Notes under the pieces: generated by a model
Seen by the model: only the letters and a program-made list of their open reading frames with translations
What the model was told of the DNA's origin: nothing
Databases searched by the model: none
Origin: OLB6 sp964620125
GTDB taxonomy: Bacteria; Bacteroidota; Ignavibacteria; Kapaibacteriales; Kapaibacteriaceae
Direction of reading: 5' to 3'
DNA: 64,000 bases
Assembly (NCBI GenBank): GCA_964620125.1
Contig: CAZUGQ010000003.1
Span: 62,001-126,000 of the forward strand
Shown: positions 1 through 8,967 of the stretch, piece by piece
Layout: each line of letters opens with the position of its first letter
Numbering within the stretch: position 1 is the first letter of the stretch
Program-made: the position numbers and the translations under genes

Positions 1-677
1 CAATACCATCCACAAGGTCGTCCACATAACACACACTCCGCGTTTGGGATCCATCGCCGAACACAGTAAGAGATTCGCCGCGGAGTGATTGCGAAACAAA
101 CGCTGGAATGGCCCGCCCGTCACTAACGCGCATTCGGGGACCGTACGTGTTAAAGATGCGAGCAATGCGAGTCTCAACATTGTGGAAACGGTGGTAGGCC
201 ATTGTAAGCGCTTCGGCAAAACGCTTGGCTTCGTCGTAAACTCCACGAATACCAACAGGATTTACGTTGCCCCAATAGGATTCCGGTTGCGGATGGACGA
301 GTGGGTCACCATACACCTCGCTGGTTGATGCAAGGAGAAAGCGAGCGCCCTTGGCTTTGGCAAGACCGAGAGCCTTATGGGTCCCGAGTGAACCAACCTT
401 CAACGTCTGGATAGGAAATCGCAGATAGTCAATCGGGCTGGCAGGGCTAGCAAAGTGCAGCACGGCATGGAGCTGACCCGATACATGTAGGTAGTTGGTA
501 ACATCATACTGTACCAGTTCGAATCGCGGGTGACCGATTAGGTGCTCCACGTTTTCCGCCGACCCAGTGATGAAGTTGTCTAAANNNNNNNNNNTGGCAA
601 CCGTCAGATATCAGTCGGTCGCAAAGGTGCGACCCGAGAAAGCCCGCCCCACCAGTGATGAGTATTCGTACCATCAT
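1..677 (-). CDS. UDP-glucuronate decarboxylase (UDP-xylose synthase), 3'-truncated and interrupted by an assembly gap
   Basis: Translating the minus strand from ATG at 677 (or 674) gives an extended-SDR nucleotide-sugar enzyme: an N-terminal NAD-binding TGGAGFLGSH motif, then FASPASPIDYL, the active-site stretch STSEVYGDP, and YDEAKRFAE carrying the YxxxK catalytic pair, followed by ARIFNTYGPRM. This set of motifs is typical of UDP-xylose synthases, which oxidise and decarboxylate UDP-glucuronate to UDP-xylose for surface polysaccharide. The C-terminus is missing because the gene runs off position 1. A 10-N run at 585-594 splits it. With exactly 10 unknown bases the two halves are out of frame by one; a gap of about 9 bases would restore the family's usual spacing between the Gly-rich loop and the DNF motif. 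The frame break is therefore probably an assembly artefact. It may be the last gene of an ffh-rpsP-membrane protein-uxs series on this strand. Confidence 0.85.
585..594. other. Assembly gap (10 N)
   Basis: Ten consecutive N characters lie inside the nucleotide-sugar decarboxylase gene. A round length of 10 suggests a scaffold placeholder rather than a measured gap, and protein-family spacing suggests the true gap is near 9 bases. Confidence 0.98.
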
Positions 678-742
678 ACAAAGTTAGGGGGCTTCGGCAG
701 GCGTGTTTTGATGTACGTTTTGGTGAATAGACAGGGTAAGGC

Positions 743-1192
743 CTATAACACGATGAACAACCCCAGCAAGGCCAGATACTGCTGCAATAACAAGTAATAG
801 CCCGCGAGGAATCCCAGGTAGTTGAGTGTTACCATCAACCAGGATCGATTGCTGGACACCCTTAGAATGGAGAACTTAGCCAGATCATTACCAAGTTGAT
901 TGGCCGTGACCATGCCAGGTGCAATGCCCTTTTCGTTGGCAACGGTAATGACGGCCTGCAACCGTTTGCTTTCTCGCAGATACTCCAATCCCCACAAGGT
1001 GAGCAGGATGAAGTAGGGCAGGGTTTGGCCGGCACGGAACACGGCAACGTCCTCATCGCTGACAACACTGGCGAAGCGCACGGCGTATATGAAGATCCAA
1101 TACACTCCGGCGAAGGTGAAGGCCAGATTGATGAGCCGTCGAAAGAGTTTCTTTTGTGGTTCGTATTCGGCAGTTATCGATTCATGAAGCAT
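743..1192 (-). CDS. Small integral membrane protein of unknown function (149 aa)
   Basis: I do not recognise this protein. It has a charged N-terminus, then three to four hydrophobic segments: about residues 21-40 (INLAFTFAGVYWIFIYAV), about 58-72 (TLPYFILLTLWGLEYL), and two close together near the C-terminus (about 120-149). Between them lies a soluble loop of about 50 residues that includes ESKRLQAVITVANEKG. It lies between rpsP and the UDP-glucuronate decarboxylase on the same strand, 65 bp upstream of the latter and separated from rpsP by a strong hairpin, so it may have its own promoter. Codon usage and composition look like the neighbours. An inner-membrane location is inferred from hydropathy alone. 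Confidence 0.6.
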   Translation of the reverse strand: MLHESITAEYEPQKKLFRRLINLAFTFAGVYWIFIYAVRFASVVSDEDVAVFRAGQTLPYFILLTLWGLEYLRESKRLQAVITVANEKGIAPGMVTANQLGNDLAKFSILRVSSNRSWLMVTLNYLGFLAGYYLLLQQYLALLGLFIVL

Positions 1193-1238
1193 TGGCGAGA
1201 CGAGGTGTTTACAGAAGCATGCAAGTTATCAGAAATGC

Positions 1239-1270
1239 AAACGGTCGTGCTCTGGGGAACACGACCGTTT
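1239..1270 (-). terminator. Strong hairpin downstream of rpsP, probable terminator
   Basis: A perfect 11-bp inverted repeat (AAACGGTCGTG / CACGACCGTTT) with a 10-nt loop sits 24 bp after the rpsP stop codon. There is no long U-run after the stem on the minus strand, so termination efficiency is uncertain; the position directly behind a ribosomal protein gene is the main support. Confidence 0.5.
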
Positions 1271-1293
1271 TACGTACACTCTGATTTGTAAGA

Positions 1294-1779
1294 TTACTCG
1301 GAAGCTTCGCTGGTTGCAACGGCTTCGGCGTCTGCTTCCGGAGAAACAGCGCTCTCATTCGTGGAGGCCGGTTGGGCTTCTTGTGCTGCCGGAGCATTTG
1401 CAGCTTCTTCTTTCTTGGCAGCACGTGCCTTCCTCGCAGCTTTCAACCTGTTGTAACGTTCAGTTGCCTTCACCTTGTGCTGCTCCACAGCAGCATCAAT
1501 CTCGGCTGCCGAAAGCCCCTTAAAGCCCAGTGCCCGACGGAGAAGGATACCTTCTCTGCTAAGAATCTGACGCACAATATCAGTCGGTTGAGCGCCTACA
1601 TTCAGCCAGTAGATGGCTCGGCTGGCATCCACAACAACGTTTTTCGGTGTGGTCATGGGGTCTACCCATCCCACACGTTCAATGGCAGCGCCGTCTCTAC
1701 GGGCGCGTCCGTCGATCGCAACGATGTCGTAGAAGGGATGCTTCTTTCGACCTCTGCGACGCAAGCGGAGTTTGACCAT
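1294..1779 (-). CDS. rpsP: 30S ribosomal protein S16
   Basis: S16 binds 16S rRNA and is needed for assembly of the small subunit. The first ~85 residues are a canonical bS16 domain, with the N-terminal VKLRLRRRGRKKHPFY motif and the RVGWVDP segment followed by SRAIYWLNVGAQPTD. At 161 residues the protein is about twice the minimal family length. The extra C-terminal half starts with a Lys/Arg/Ala-rich helix (residues ~100-125) and ends in an Ala/Glu/Ser-rich acidic tail. Such extensions are common in S16 of Bacteroidota relatives. It lies 57 bp downstream of ffh, as in many bacteria, but the usual next genes rimM-trmD-rplS are absent; a membrane protein gene follows instead. Confidence 0.95.
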   Translation of the reverse strand: MVKLRLRRRGRKKHPFYDIVAIDGRARRDGAAIERVGWVDPMTTPKNVVVDASRAIYWLNVGAQPTDIVRQILSREGILLRRALGFKGLSAAEIDAAVEQHKVKATERYNRLKAARKARAAKKEEAANAPAAQEAQPASTNESAVSPEADAEAVATSEASE

Positions 1780-1836
1780 GATGGTCCCTTAAGTAGTGAG
1801 TTGAACGGTACCTGGCTTTAATGGGCCAGGTTTCTG

Positions 1837-3174
1837 TTATCGTCTTCGCATCGGCTGCCGTAAGGGTTGATTGCCCATCATGGGGCGTCCACCCTTCGTC
1901 ATCGACCGCATCATTTTCTGCATGTCTTCAAACTGCTTGATCAATCGGTTTACGTCCTGTGTGCTGGTACCGCTGCCAAGAGCGATACGCCTGCGACGCG
2001 ATCCGTTGAGCAATCGTGGATTGCGCCGTTCTTCGAAGGTCATCGAAAGGATGATCGCTTCAACACGGCTCATTGCCTTGTCGTCTATCTGCACATTTCT
2101 CAGTTGCTTGTCCATGCCGGGAATCATGCCCAGGAGGTCCCGAAGAGAACCCATTTTCTTGATCAGTTTCATCTGTTCCAGGAAGTCCTCGAACGTGAAC
2201 TGATTCTTTCTGATCTTTTCCTCCAGACGTTCGGCTTCTTTTTCGTCAATCTGTTCCTGCGCCCTCTCAACCAGACTGATCACGTCGCCCATACCAAGGA
2301 TTCGTGACGCAATCCGCTCTGGATGGAACGCTTCGAGTGCATCGACCTTTTCGCCAACACCCACGAACTTGATGGGCTTGCCTAATACATGGCGAATCGA
2401 AAGTGCTGCTCCTCCGCGGGTATCGCCATCAAGCTTGGTTAGCACAACGCCTGTAACGTCGAGTCTGTCGTTGAATGCGCTGGCGGTGGTCACGGCGTCC
2501 TGACCCGTCATCGCATCGCACACGAACAGAATCTCATGCGGCTTGAGGATGGCTTTCAGGTCTGCTACCTCTGCCATCATCTGCTCGTCAATCGTAAGTC
2601 GGCCTGCCGTGTCAACAATCACAACGTCACGTCCATACTTGCGTGCGTAGGCCAATGCCTCCGTAGCAATCTCCTGCGGACTAGCATCCTGCTTGCTGAA
2701 TACAGGTAAACTCATGCTTTGCCCAAGCGTACGCAGCTGGTCGATGGCGGCAGGACGATAGATGTCGCACGCCACAAGGAGAGGCTGCTTACCCTTTTTC
2801 TTGAGCTGATACGCAAGCTTGGCACAAAACGTTGTTTTACCCGAACCCTGCAAGCCAGCCACCATGACGATGGTAGGGGGCTGAGATGCCAAGGTAAGCT
2901 CGGCCTTCTTGGAACCCATCAACTCAACCAACTCATCATGGATGAGTTTGATCATGAGCTGGCCGGGTTGGAGGTTGCCCTTGACTTCGAGACCGAGAGA
3001 CTTCTCCTTGACCGTTTCGATGAAGGTCTTGGTAACGGCAAAGGCTACGTCGGCATCAAGAAGTGCCGTGCGCACCTCTGCCAATGCCTCTGATACGTTT
3101 TCTTCCGTGAGGCGATGCTGACCGCGGAAGCGTTTGAGTGCTTCCTCGAGCTTTTCTTGCAGTGATTCGAACAT
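1837..3174 (-). CDS. ffh: Signal recognition particle protein Ffh (SRP54)
   Basis: This GTPase binds signal sequences of nascent membrane proteins together with SRP RNA and delivers them to FtsY and the translocon. The layout from the chosen start (445 aa) is an N-terminal four-helix bundle (FESLQEKLEEALKRFRG), the G domain with the P-loop GLQGSGKTTFCAKLA near residue 105, DTAGRL (~185) and TKLDGDTRGGAALS (~245), and a Met-rich M domain (from ~300) with SRRRRIALGSG for RNA binding and a C-terminal tail rich in Met and Arg. I chose ATG at 3174 rather than 3195 because family members begin with MFxxLxxKL. A TATCTTTG box (3200-3193) lies upstream. It probably forms a transcription unit with rpsP. 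Confidence 0.95.
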   Translation of the reverse strand: MFESLQEKLEEALKRFRGQHRLTEENVSEALAEVRTALLDADVAFAVTKTFIETVKEKSLGLEVKGNLQPGQLMIKLIHDELVELMGSKKAELTLASQPPTIVMVAGLQGSGKTTFCAKLAYQLKKKGKQPLLVACDIYRPAAIDQLRTLGQSMSLPVFSKQDASPQEIATEALAYARKYGRDVVIVDTAGRLTIDEQMMAEVADLKAILKPHEILFVCDAMTGQDAVTTASAFNDRLDVTGVVLTKLDGDTRGGAALSIRHVLGKPIKFVGVGEKVDALEAFHPERIASRILGMGDVISLVERAQEQIDEKEAERLEEKIRKNQFTFEDFLEQMKLIKKMGSLRDLLGMIPGMDKQLRNVQIDDKAMSRVEAIILSMTFEERRNPRLLNGSRRRRIALGSGTSTQDVNRLIKQFEDMQKMMRSMTKGGRPMMGNQPLRQPMRRR

Positions 3175-3192
3175 GGCGGTTCTAGAGAACCG

Positions 3193-3200
3193 CAAAGATA
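3193..3200 (-). promoter_or_regulatory. Possible Bacteroidota-type -7 element for ffh
   Basis: On the minus strand the sequence reads TATCTTTG, matching the Bacteroidota -7 consensus TAnnTTTG, and it ends 18 nt before the ffh ATG. I do not see a clear TTG/TTTG -33 box at the expected spacing, so this is only half of a promoter by sequence. Confidence 0.3.
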
Positions 3201-3207
3201 CGAAGCA

Positions 3208-4995
3208 CTATCGAACTATACGGAGTGGTGCGGTACCAACCACGATACCTGAGCCCCCTACCACACGAATGAAATATGAACCCGCAGGTACCTGATCCAA
3301 GCTCACCACACCGGTGGCCTGATGAGCACCAAATGAAACTTCGATAGTCTTTATCAGGCTGCCCTGTGGGTCTACTACCATTGCATGAGCTTCGTTGCCG
3401 ATCAGCACTCGTTGTGCATCGGTAAGTGGGATGCTGAATCGAGCAGAGGATGAGGCTGGGTTAGGAGCTATCGTCCACAGGGAATGTGGTATGAGTTCGA
3501 GGACGGATGTGGCGTTGCCTGTATCCACCTCAACCAAACGGTCATTCACGCCTCCATTTGCATCAACGAGAATGATTTTCCATTGCGGACCGTTCATGTT
3601 GGAATCAGGTTGAACAAACCCACTTATCAGCGCAGCGACTGCGCGATTATTGCCCCGAAGGTCAGCTACCCAACCCCGCCAACGGGTACTGTCCGTAACG
3701 TCCATAACCCAAATGGTGTCCTGCTGGACAGGCTCGACCGGCACGTATGCAAGGCCCACCTCGCCATAGGCTATCGACTCGGCATACGTAGCACGTGAGC
3801 TTGCCACATACACCGGTGCTAAATCCGGAGCGCCGTGGATCATTCGAACAGACGTTTTCCCATCTGTTGCACTTTGCTCCAAAGCACCTTCGGCAGTGAT
3901 GATGGTAAGGTTCAGTGGTGCACCGGTGGGATTGGGTTGAAATTTCGAAGTGTCTGCCAAACCCTGCAGAACGAAATGATAGGAACGGCCTGGTCGCAGG
4001 GCCGGGAGGGAGATGGAGAACGTTGTGTCATTGATCGTGGTGGAGGTTGCCGGAGCAACGCCAATTACAACGGGACTTCCAGCAGCAAGGTCTGAAAAGC
4101 CGGAAGCTTTGCGAAATCCCAGATCGTTGTACTTCCGCTCGCCATTCACCCATACGTCAACAACGCCCAGGGATGGATCGGGACTATCATGAATGAACTG
4201 CACTCGTGCCGTTTGTGAGCCAGATTGGAGTTCGTACTTAACTACGCTGCCATCATCAAGAACGGCAAGAAGCGTTAAGGCGTTGGTGCTGCCGTTATTG
4301 TCGCCAGGTGTGTTGAAGCCGGAAAGTGTAAGGATTGCAACATCGGATGAAAGCATCGAAAAGTCGACTGCAAAAGAAGCGAGCACCTTCGTTTTATCAC
4401 CGACCTTGGTAAGGTCAATAGTCTGAAGAACGCGTTCTACCTTCTTGGGTGTTGGTGTGGTTTGCCCGTATGCATTATTGGTGAACAGGGCACTGGAGGC
4501 ACCTCGCAACCACACGTCACATGCTTCGAGATCCGTTGCGCCATGAGAAAACATCACGTCTGTTTGGCCTCCAACGGGCGTAGGGTTGGGGACCAAAACC
4601 TGGCGAACCTGCAGCGATATGTTCTTGCCGTCTGGATTCGCTACCCAGCCCGACTCACCTCGTACCCCCGAAAGTTCGGCATGGTACCCAGCATCAGGCT
4701 GTGGCGTGAAGGTTAGCGTGGCGATGGCTTCATCCTTACTGGAGCTTGTTGACGGTGCTACGTCGATGAACACCTCGAACCCACCGAAGATGATGGCGTC
4801 GCTGAAGGAAGTACCTTTCTGATACTCAAGATCTTCCACCTTGCTGGTACTGCCGTATTGCGTGATGTATACGTCAATCACCGCCATTGCAGGATCGGCG
4901 CTGTTATGCAAAAACGTGATGTTCGCTGTTTGGGCTAGGGAAGCACAAGCGCCTACTACAGAGAATAGCGCAAGCAAGGTGAGTCGTGTAAACAT
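3208..4995 (-). CDS. Secreted DUF4397 protein with T9SS type-A sorting domain
   Basis: From ATG at 4995 the protein (595 aa) starts with a signal peptide (FTRLTLLALFSVVGACASLA) followed by AQTANITFLHNSADP. The upstream in-frame start at 5067 would place 24 unlikely residues before that signal. Three to four DUF4397 modules follow, each recognisable by 'xVRFIHxSPDPxxxxVDVWVNG'-like text: about residues 22-120, 135-260, 270-370 and a shorter one near 385-480. The last ~85 residues (IAPNPASSSARFSIPL ... GSYFIRVVGG) have the shape of a T9SS type-A C-terminal sorting domain, predicting export across the outer membrane and attachment or release. The function of DUF4397 domains is not established; they are common on surface proteins. 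It sits between ffh and glgP on the same strand with short gaps. Confidence 0.8.
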   Translation of the reverse strand: MFTRLTLLALFSVVGACASLAQTANITFLHNSADPAMAVIDVYITQYGSTSKVEDLEYQKGTSFSDAIIFGGFEVFIDVAPSTSSSKDEAIATLTFTPQPDAGYHAELSGVRGESGWVANPDGKNISLQVRQVLVPNPTPVGGQTDVMFSHGATDLEACDVWLRGASSALFTNNAYGQTTPTPKKVERVLQTIDLTKVGDKTKVLASFAVDFSMLSSDVAILTLSGFNTPGDNNGSTNALTLLAVLDDGSVVKYELQSGSQTARVQFIHDSPDPSLGVVDVWVNGERKYNDLGFRKASGFSDLAAGSPVVIGVAPATSTTINDTTFSISLPALRPGRSYHFVLQGLADTSKFQPNPTGAPLNLTIITAEGALEQSATDGKTSVRMIHGAPDLAPVYVASSRATYAESIAYGEVGLAYVPVEPVQQDTIWVMDVTDSTRWRGWVADLRGNNRAVAALISGFVQPDSNMNGPQWKIILVDANGGVNDRLVEVDTGNATSVLELIPHSLWTIAPNPASSSARFSIPLTDAQRVLIGNEAHAMVVDPQGSLIKTIEVSFGAHQATGVVSLDQVPAGSYFIRVVGGSGIVVGTAPLRIVR

Positions 4996-5086
4996 TGGCT
5001 CTTCAGTTGAAATGGACGGTTTACGGAATTGGAACTGACTCCAAACCCACAAGATGCATCCATACAACTAAAGTTTCAACGATTGG

Positions 5087-7654
5087 TCACGGATTAGTTA
5101 CGCCATTGGCATACCGAACCAGGAAAGCGTCCTGTATGTTCACCAAGGTCTCATGGGCAGGAATCACCCTAACCGTGCACCCGATTTCGCCACTATGATC
5201 ACAAACGAATTCTCCTTCATATCGAGCTATGCCGTTGGAATGGTCCACACATCGCATAGTGATTTTGCGGCCTGGAGAGATCGTACCCTTGCTGTTTACC
5301 CGTCCATACACGGATTGTACGAGTAGGTCGGATGGTGAAAGTCCGCCCGTGGTTATCTCCGAAACCACATGAACGGTACTCCCTACGCTTGCCCCCTGAC
5401 CGCCGTGAACGGCAACGGATTGTATGGTCACACTCGGCCAAACCTTGGTCACGGAACCAAAAAACGAAACGGCACTCCGCGCGCGTTCTCCATTGTTCGC
5501 CGTCATCATCTTGTGAGATTCCATTGCAGGCTTGTACGCGGAGGTTGCATACTCACGAACCATCCGTTGGGCACTGAATTGCCAGGCTAGTGACGTAATG
5601 CTCCTCTTTATTAGCTCCGTCCACCGCTCCGGTACTCGACCCCCTCCATTGCGATCGTAAAACAATGGCACGATTACGTGTTCAAGAGTGTCGTATAACG
5701 TCATAGCATCGGCAGCATCTTGTTCTTCTGGATCGAAGGACTCTCCACGACCGATTGCAAAACCATTTTCTCCGTTGTAGGCTTCGGCCCACCAGCCATC
5801 AAGGATGGAGAAGTGAAGTCCGCCGTTGACTACCGACTTCATTCCACTCGTTCCCGAGGCTTCGTAGGGTTTGCGAGGGGTGTTAAGCCAAACGTCGCAG
5901 CCCCGAACCATCAGCCTAGCCACATCCATGTTGTAGTCTTCGAGGAACACGATTCGGTGATCCAGGTGGTGCTGTGCAATTTTCTGGTGGACGTTCTGAA
6001 TGAGTTCCTTACCCGCTGTATCTCGTGGGTGCGCCTTGCCAGCTAGGATAATCTGGACGGGTCTGTCGGAATTATTGATGATGGTAGCCAACCGGGTTAC
6101 ATCGCGCATGAGAAGGTCGGCGCGCTTGTAAGTGGCAAAGCGGCGGGCAAAACCAATGGTTAGGATATCGGGATCAAGGCAGTTGTGTATGCGTGCCACT
6201 TGACCTTGGGTTAGCGAAGCACTGTGTTTAGAGAGGATGTGATCTCGTGCACCAATCACCAGTCGTTCACGCCGTCGTTCGCGAGCTCGCCAGAGTTCAA
6301 AGTCAGGGATGTGATCCACACCTTGCCATGTTTCTTCGAGATGTGGTTCAGTGCGCCAACGAGGACCCAGGTAACGGTCGTACAACTCTCCAACTTCTCG
6401 CGCAACCCAGGTTTGCGTGTGCACACCATTGGTGATGCTACCGATCGGACTTTCATCTGCCTCGAAGTCTGGCCACACTCGTTGCCACATGGTGGCAGCA
6501 ACGGTGCCATGTAGCTTGCTTACGCCATTGCGATAGGCACTACCACGCAGACCAAGGATCGTCATCGAAAAGCCATCCGTGTCCTTGTTGTTCGCATCGG
6601 CACCCAAGGCTGCAAATTCTTTCCAGGAGAGCCCAAGCCCCTTGGCATACGACTCGAAGTATGGTTGTAATTGATCGTGGTAGAAGACTTCGTTACCAGC
6701 GGGGACAGGCGTATGTGTTGTGAACACGCTTGTGTTCTGGGTGATCTTCCACGCCTCTTGAAAACTCAAGCCCAAGCGCACCATGAATAGTCTGGTTCGC
6801 TCCAGCATGGCATACGCTGCATGTCCCTCGTTCACATGAATGGCCGAAGGGTCGATTCCGAGTTCATCAAGGGCACGCATTCCGCCGATGCCGAGCATGA
6901 TCTCCTGCATGATGCGTGTGGTGGAGTCTCCGCCATACAGCCGATCTGTGATGTCGCGAAAGCCCGTGCTTTCATTTTCGGGTACATTCGAGTCAAGCAG
7001 GTATAATGGCACACGTCCAACATTCAGGCGCCACACTTGCGCGTAAGCGGTACCCGTTGGATAGTCCACTGATACCTTTAGCGGCTGCCCATTGCTCCGA
7101 GTTACTTGCTGCAACGGATGATCGTGGAAGTCTACCTCCACATACTGTTCGTTTTGCCAGCCATTCTGCGTTAGGTACTGCCGGAAGTACCCTTCCTGAT
7201 ACAAGAGTCCAACACCGACCAATGGTAGTCCCAAGTCGCTGGCACTCTTCAGGTGATCGCCAGCCAACACACCCAGACCACCCGAATAACTGGAAAAGCA
7301 TTCGTGTATGCCGAACTCCGCGCAGAAGTACGCTATAAAACCTGAAAGACGTTGCTCTTCTTTGGCTGACCAGCCCTTCTCCTCCATGTACGCTCGGAAG
7401 TGGGCATGAACTTCATTCAACTGGTGAACGAAGTCAACTCTGTCGGCAAGTTGCAGTAAACGCTGATGCGACAGGCTTGACAGCATAGCCACCGGATTGT
7501 GGAATACTTCTTCCCACAGATTGGCATCAATGCGCCGGAACAAGTCGATGGCGTCTTCATGCCAACACCACCAGAAATTGTATGCAAGCTCCTTCAGGGG
7601 CAGGAGCTGTGGTGGCATGGTTGGGGCAACAACAAAGGTGGCAACGGGTTTCAT
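5087..7654 (-). CDS. glgP: Alpha-glucan (glycogen/maltodextrin) phosphorylase
   Basis: This PLP-dependent enzyme releases glucose-1-phosphate from alpha-1,4-glucans. The N-terminus carries the extra domain seen in the shorter, bacterial/archaeal type of the family (LAYNFWWCWHEDAIDLF). The catalytic core includes YSGGLGVLAGDHLKSASDLG, LYQEGYFRQ, HVNEGHAAY and THTPVPAGNEVF. The PLP-lysine region is ASGTSGMKSVVNGGLHFS. I prefer ATG at 7654 over 7708 because family members begin close to the NFWW motif and because a TACATTTG box lies just upstream. At about 855 aa the length is normal. The C-terminal ~130 residues (from VRSAVSFFGSV-like text onward) form a beta-rich extension. It is divergently oriented to the tsaC-like gene. 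Confidence 0.93.
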   Translation of the reverse strand: MKPVATFVVAPTMPPQLLPLKELAYNFWWCWHEDAIDLFRRIDANLWEEVFHNPVAMLSSLSHQRLLQLADRVDFVHQLNEVHAHFRAYMEEKGWSAKEEQRLSGFIAYFCAEFGIHECFSSYSGGLGVLAGDHLKSASDLGLPLVGVGLLYQEGYFRQYLTQNGWQNEQYVEVDFHDHPLQQVTRSNGQPLKVSVDYPTGTAYAQVWRLNVGRVPLYLLDSNVPENESTGFRDITDRLYGGDSTTRIMQEIMLGIGGMRALDELGIDPSAIHVNEGHAAYAMLERTRLFMVRLGLSFQEAWKITQNTSVFTTHTPVPAGNEVFYHDQLQPYFESYAKGLGLSWKEFAALGADANNKDTDGFSMTILGLRGSAYRNGVSKLHGTVAATMWQRVWPDFEADESPIGSITNGVHTQTWVAREVGELYDRYLGPRWRTEPHLEETWQGVDHIPDFELWRARERRRERLVIGARDHILSKHSASLTQGQVARIHNCLDPDILTIGFARRFATYKRADLLMRDVTRLATIINNSDRPVQIILAGKAHPRDTAGKELIQNVHQKIAQHHLDHRIVFLEDYNMDVARLMVRGCDVWLNTPRKPYEASGTSGMKSVVNGGLHFSILDGWWAEAYNGENGFAIGRGESFDPEEQDAADAMTLYDTLEHVIVPLFYDRNGGGRVPERWTELIKRSITSLAWQFSAQRMVREYATSAYKPAMESHKMMTANNGERARSAVSFFGSVTKVWPSVTIQSVAVHGGQGASVGSTVHVVSEITTGGLSPSDLLVQSVYGRVNSKGTISPGRKITMRCVDHSNGIARYEGEFVCDHSGEIGCTVRVIPAHETLVNIQDAFLVRYANGVTNP

Positions 7655-7659
7655 GGGCG

Positions 7660-7667
7660 CAAATGTA
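7660..7667 (-). promoter_or_regulatory. Possible -7 element for glgP
   Basis: TACATTTG on the minus strand matches TAnnTTTG and ends only 5 nt before the preferred glgP ATG at 7654. If used, the transcript would be nearly leaderless. No convincing -33 box is seen. Confidence 0.25.
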
Positions 7668-7738
7668 GGGAGTGCAACACCTCGATACCTGCTAACTTCA
7701 CACCACATTCGCTTAACGTAACCTCAGCGCAGTTCGTT

Positions 7739-8701
7739 GTGCCCAATAACCAGCAGCCCGATCAGAAATCTGGAATAGTGACCGTTGATGAAGCGGTGGC
7801 TTTGCTGTCCCGAGGGGAGGTTGTGGCTATTCCCACCGAGACTGTGTATGGCCTGGCAGCGCTTGCAACCGATGCAAACGCAGTACGAAAGGTGTTTGCG
7901 GTAAAAAGGCGGCCGTCCAACAATCCACTCATCGTGCATGTAAGCAGCATTGCACAAGCGGAAGAGATTGCTTGGTTTGACCACGTGAGCATGCAGCTAG
8001 CTACATGGTATTGGCCGGGGCCTCTTACGCTGGTACTCCCTCATCGTGATGTACTTCCGCCGGAGGTAACGGCAGCACAGGATACCGTTGCGGTGCGTAT
8101 GCCGAATCATGCACTAGCGTTAGAGGTCATCAGCAAGGCTGGCCAGCCGTTGGTAGCCCCTTCGGCCAATCCATCGGGCAAACCAAGTCCAACAACAGCC
8201 CACCATGTGATAGCCGACTACGCTGGTGCAATCCCGGTTGTTGATGGCGGTGCCTGCAGCATTGGCCTTGAAAGCACGGTTGTGCGTGTTGTCGGCGGCC
8301 TGGTGCACGTGCTGCGTCCGGGTATCATATCCTTGCAGGAATTGACTGACAGGGGGCTTACGGTTTGCGAAGGAACGACAAGTGAGCTGCATCGGTCTCC
8401 AGGTACTCGCTACCGGCACTATGCTCCGGCAGCCCGCGTGGTGCTAACGTTTGGAGAAGCCGAACTCATCGAAGCCTTGGGCAAACCCGCCACTCGCGTT
8501 ATTCTAGCCCCCTACCAGCCGATACCCGGCGTGGAGTGGCGCATGCTTGAGCCGCGCAATCTCTTTGCCGAGTTCCGTCGTGCTGATGCATCGGGAGTGG
8601 ATGAAATTCTTGTACATTGTGTTGGGCCAATCCTACACAACCAAGCCGTCATGGATAGGTTGGAGAGGGCAGCTCGGCACGGATCACAGACAGATCAGTG
8701 A
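7739..8701 (+). CDS. Threonylcarbamoyl-AMP synthase (Sua5/YwlC/TsaC family)
   Basis: The enzyme makes threonylcarbamoyl-AMP from threonine, bicarbonate and ATP for the t6A37 modification of ANN-decoding tRNAs. The YrdC domain is clear: GEVVAIPTETVYGLAA, KRRPSNNPLIVHV, WPGPLTLVL and APSANPSGKPSPTTA. It is the long Sua5 type, with the linker SPGTRYRHYAPAARV and a C-terminal Rossmann-like domain. The open frame extends upstream to 7499, but that part is antisense to glgP and is not family-like. The best starts are GTG at 7739 (used here, 320 aa) or GTG at 7778; neither has a strong ribosome binding site. The stop TGA overlaps the ptsH ATG by one base, so the gene is translationally coupled to the PTS genes. 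Confidence 0.88.
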   Translation: MPNNQQPDQKSGIVTVDEAVALLSRGEVVAIPTETVYGLAALATDANAVRKVFAVKRRPSNNPLIVHVSSIAQAEEIAWFDHVSMQLATWYWPGPLTLVLPHRDVLPPEVTAAQDTVAVRMPNHALALEVISKAGQPLVAPSANPSGKPSPTTAHHVIADYAGAIPVVDGGACSIGLESTVVRVVGGLVHVLRPGIISLQELTDRGLTVCEGTTSELHRSPGTRYRHYAPAARVVLTFGEAELIEALGKPATRVILAPYQPIPGVEWRMLEPRNLFAEFRRADASGVDEILVHCVGPILHNQAVMDRLERAARHGSQTDQ

Positions 8702-8967
8702 TGATTGAAACAACGGTGAGAGTTACCAACCGTGCCGGTCTACATACACGACCAGCCGCAATGCTTGTGAAGGTGGCATCGCAGTTCAGTAGCGACATCT
8801 ATCTGGAGCGTGATGGCTTCAGCATCAATGCGAAGAGTATCATTGGAGTGATGACGTTGGCAGCTGAACAGGGAAGCACACTAGGTCTCTCGGTTGAAGG
8901 TCCGGACGAGACTGCAGCGGCGGAGGCAATAGCAGCATTGTTTGCATCAGGGTTTGGAGAGCAGTAA
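8701..8967 (+). CDS. ptsH: Phosphocarrier protein HPr
   Basis: This small cytoplasmic protein (88 aa) accepts phosphate from enzyme I. The active histidine lies in NRAGLHTRPAAMLVK (His at about residue 15). The regulatory serine region is present as NAKSIIGVMTLAAEQG, so phosphorylation by HPr kinase is possible in principle. ATG at 8701 overlaps the preceding stop; a GTG directly before it (8698) is a less likely start. The stop overlaps the enzyme I ATG. No sugar-specific EIIABC genes are nearby, so the pair may serve regulation or distant transporters. Confidence 0.95.
   Translation: MIETTVRVTNRAGLHTRPAAMLVKVASQFSSDIYLERDGFSINAKSIIGVMTLAAEQGSTLGLSVEGPDETAAAEAIAALFASGFGEQ

Noticed and set aside
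1810..1831. Hairpin ACCTGGC / GCCAGGT between ffh and rpsP as a terminator
   Set aside because: A 7-bp stem without a U-run, between two genes expected to be co-transcribed; it could equally be chance.
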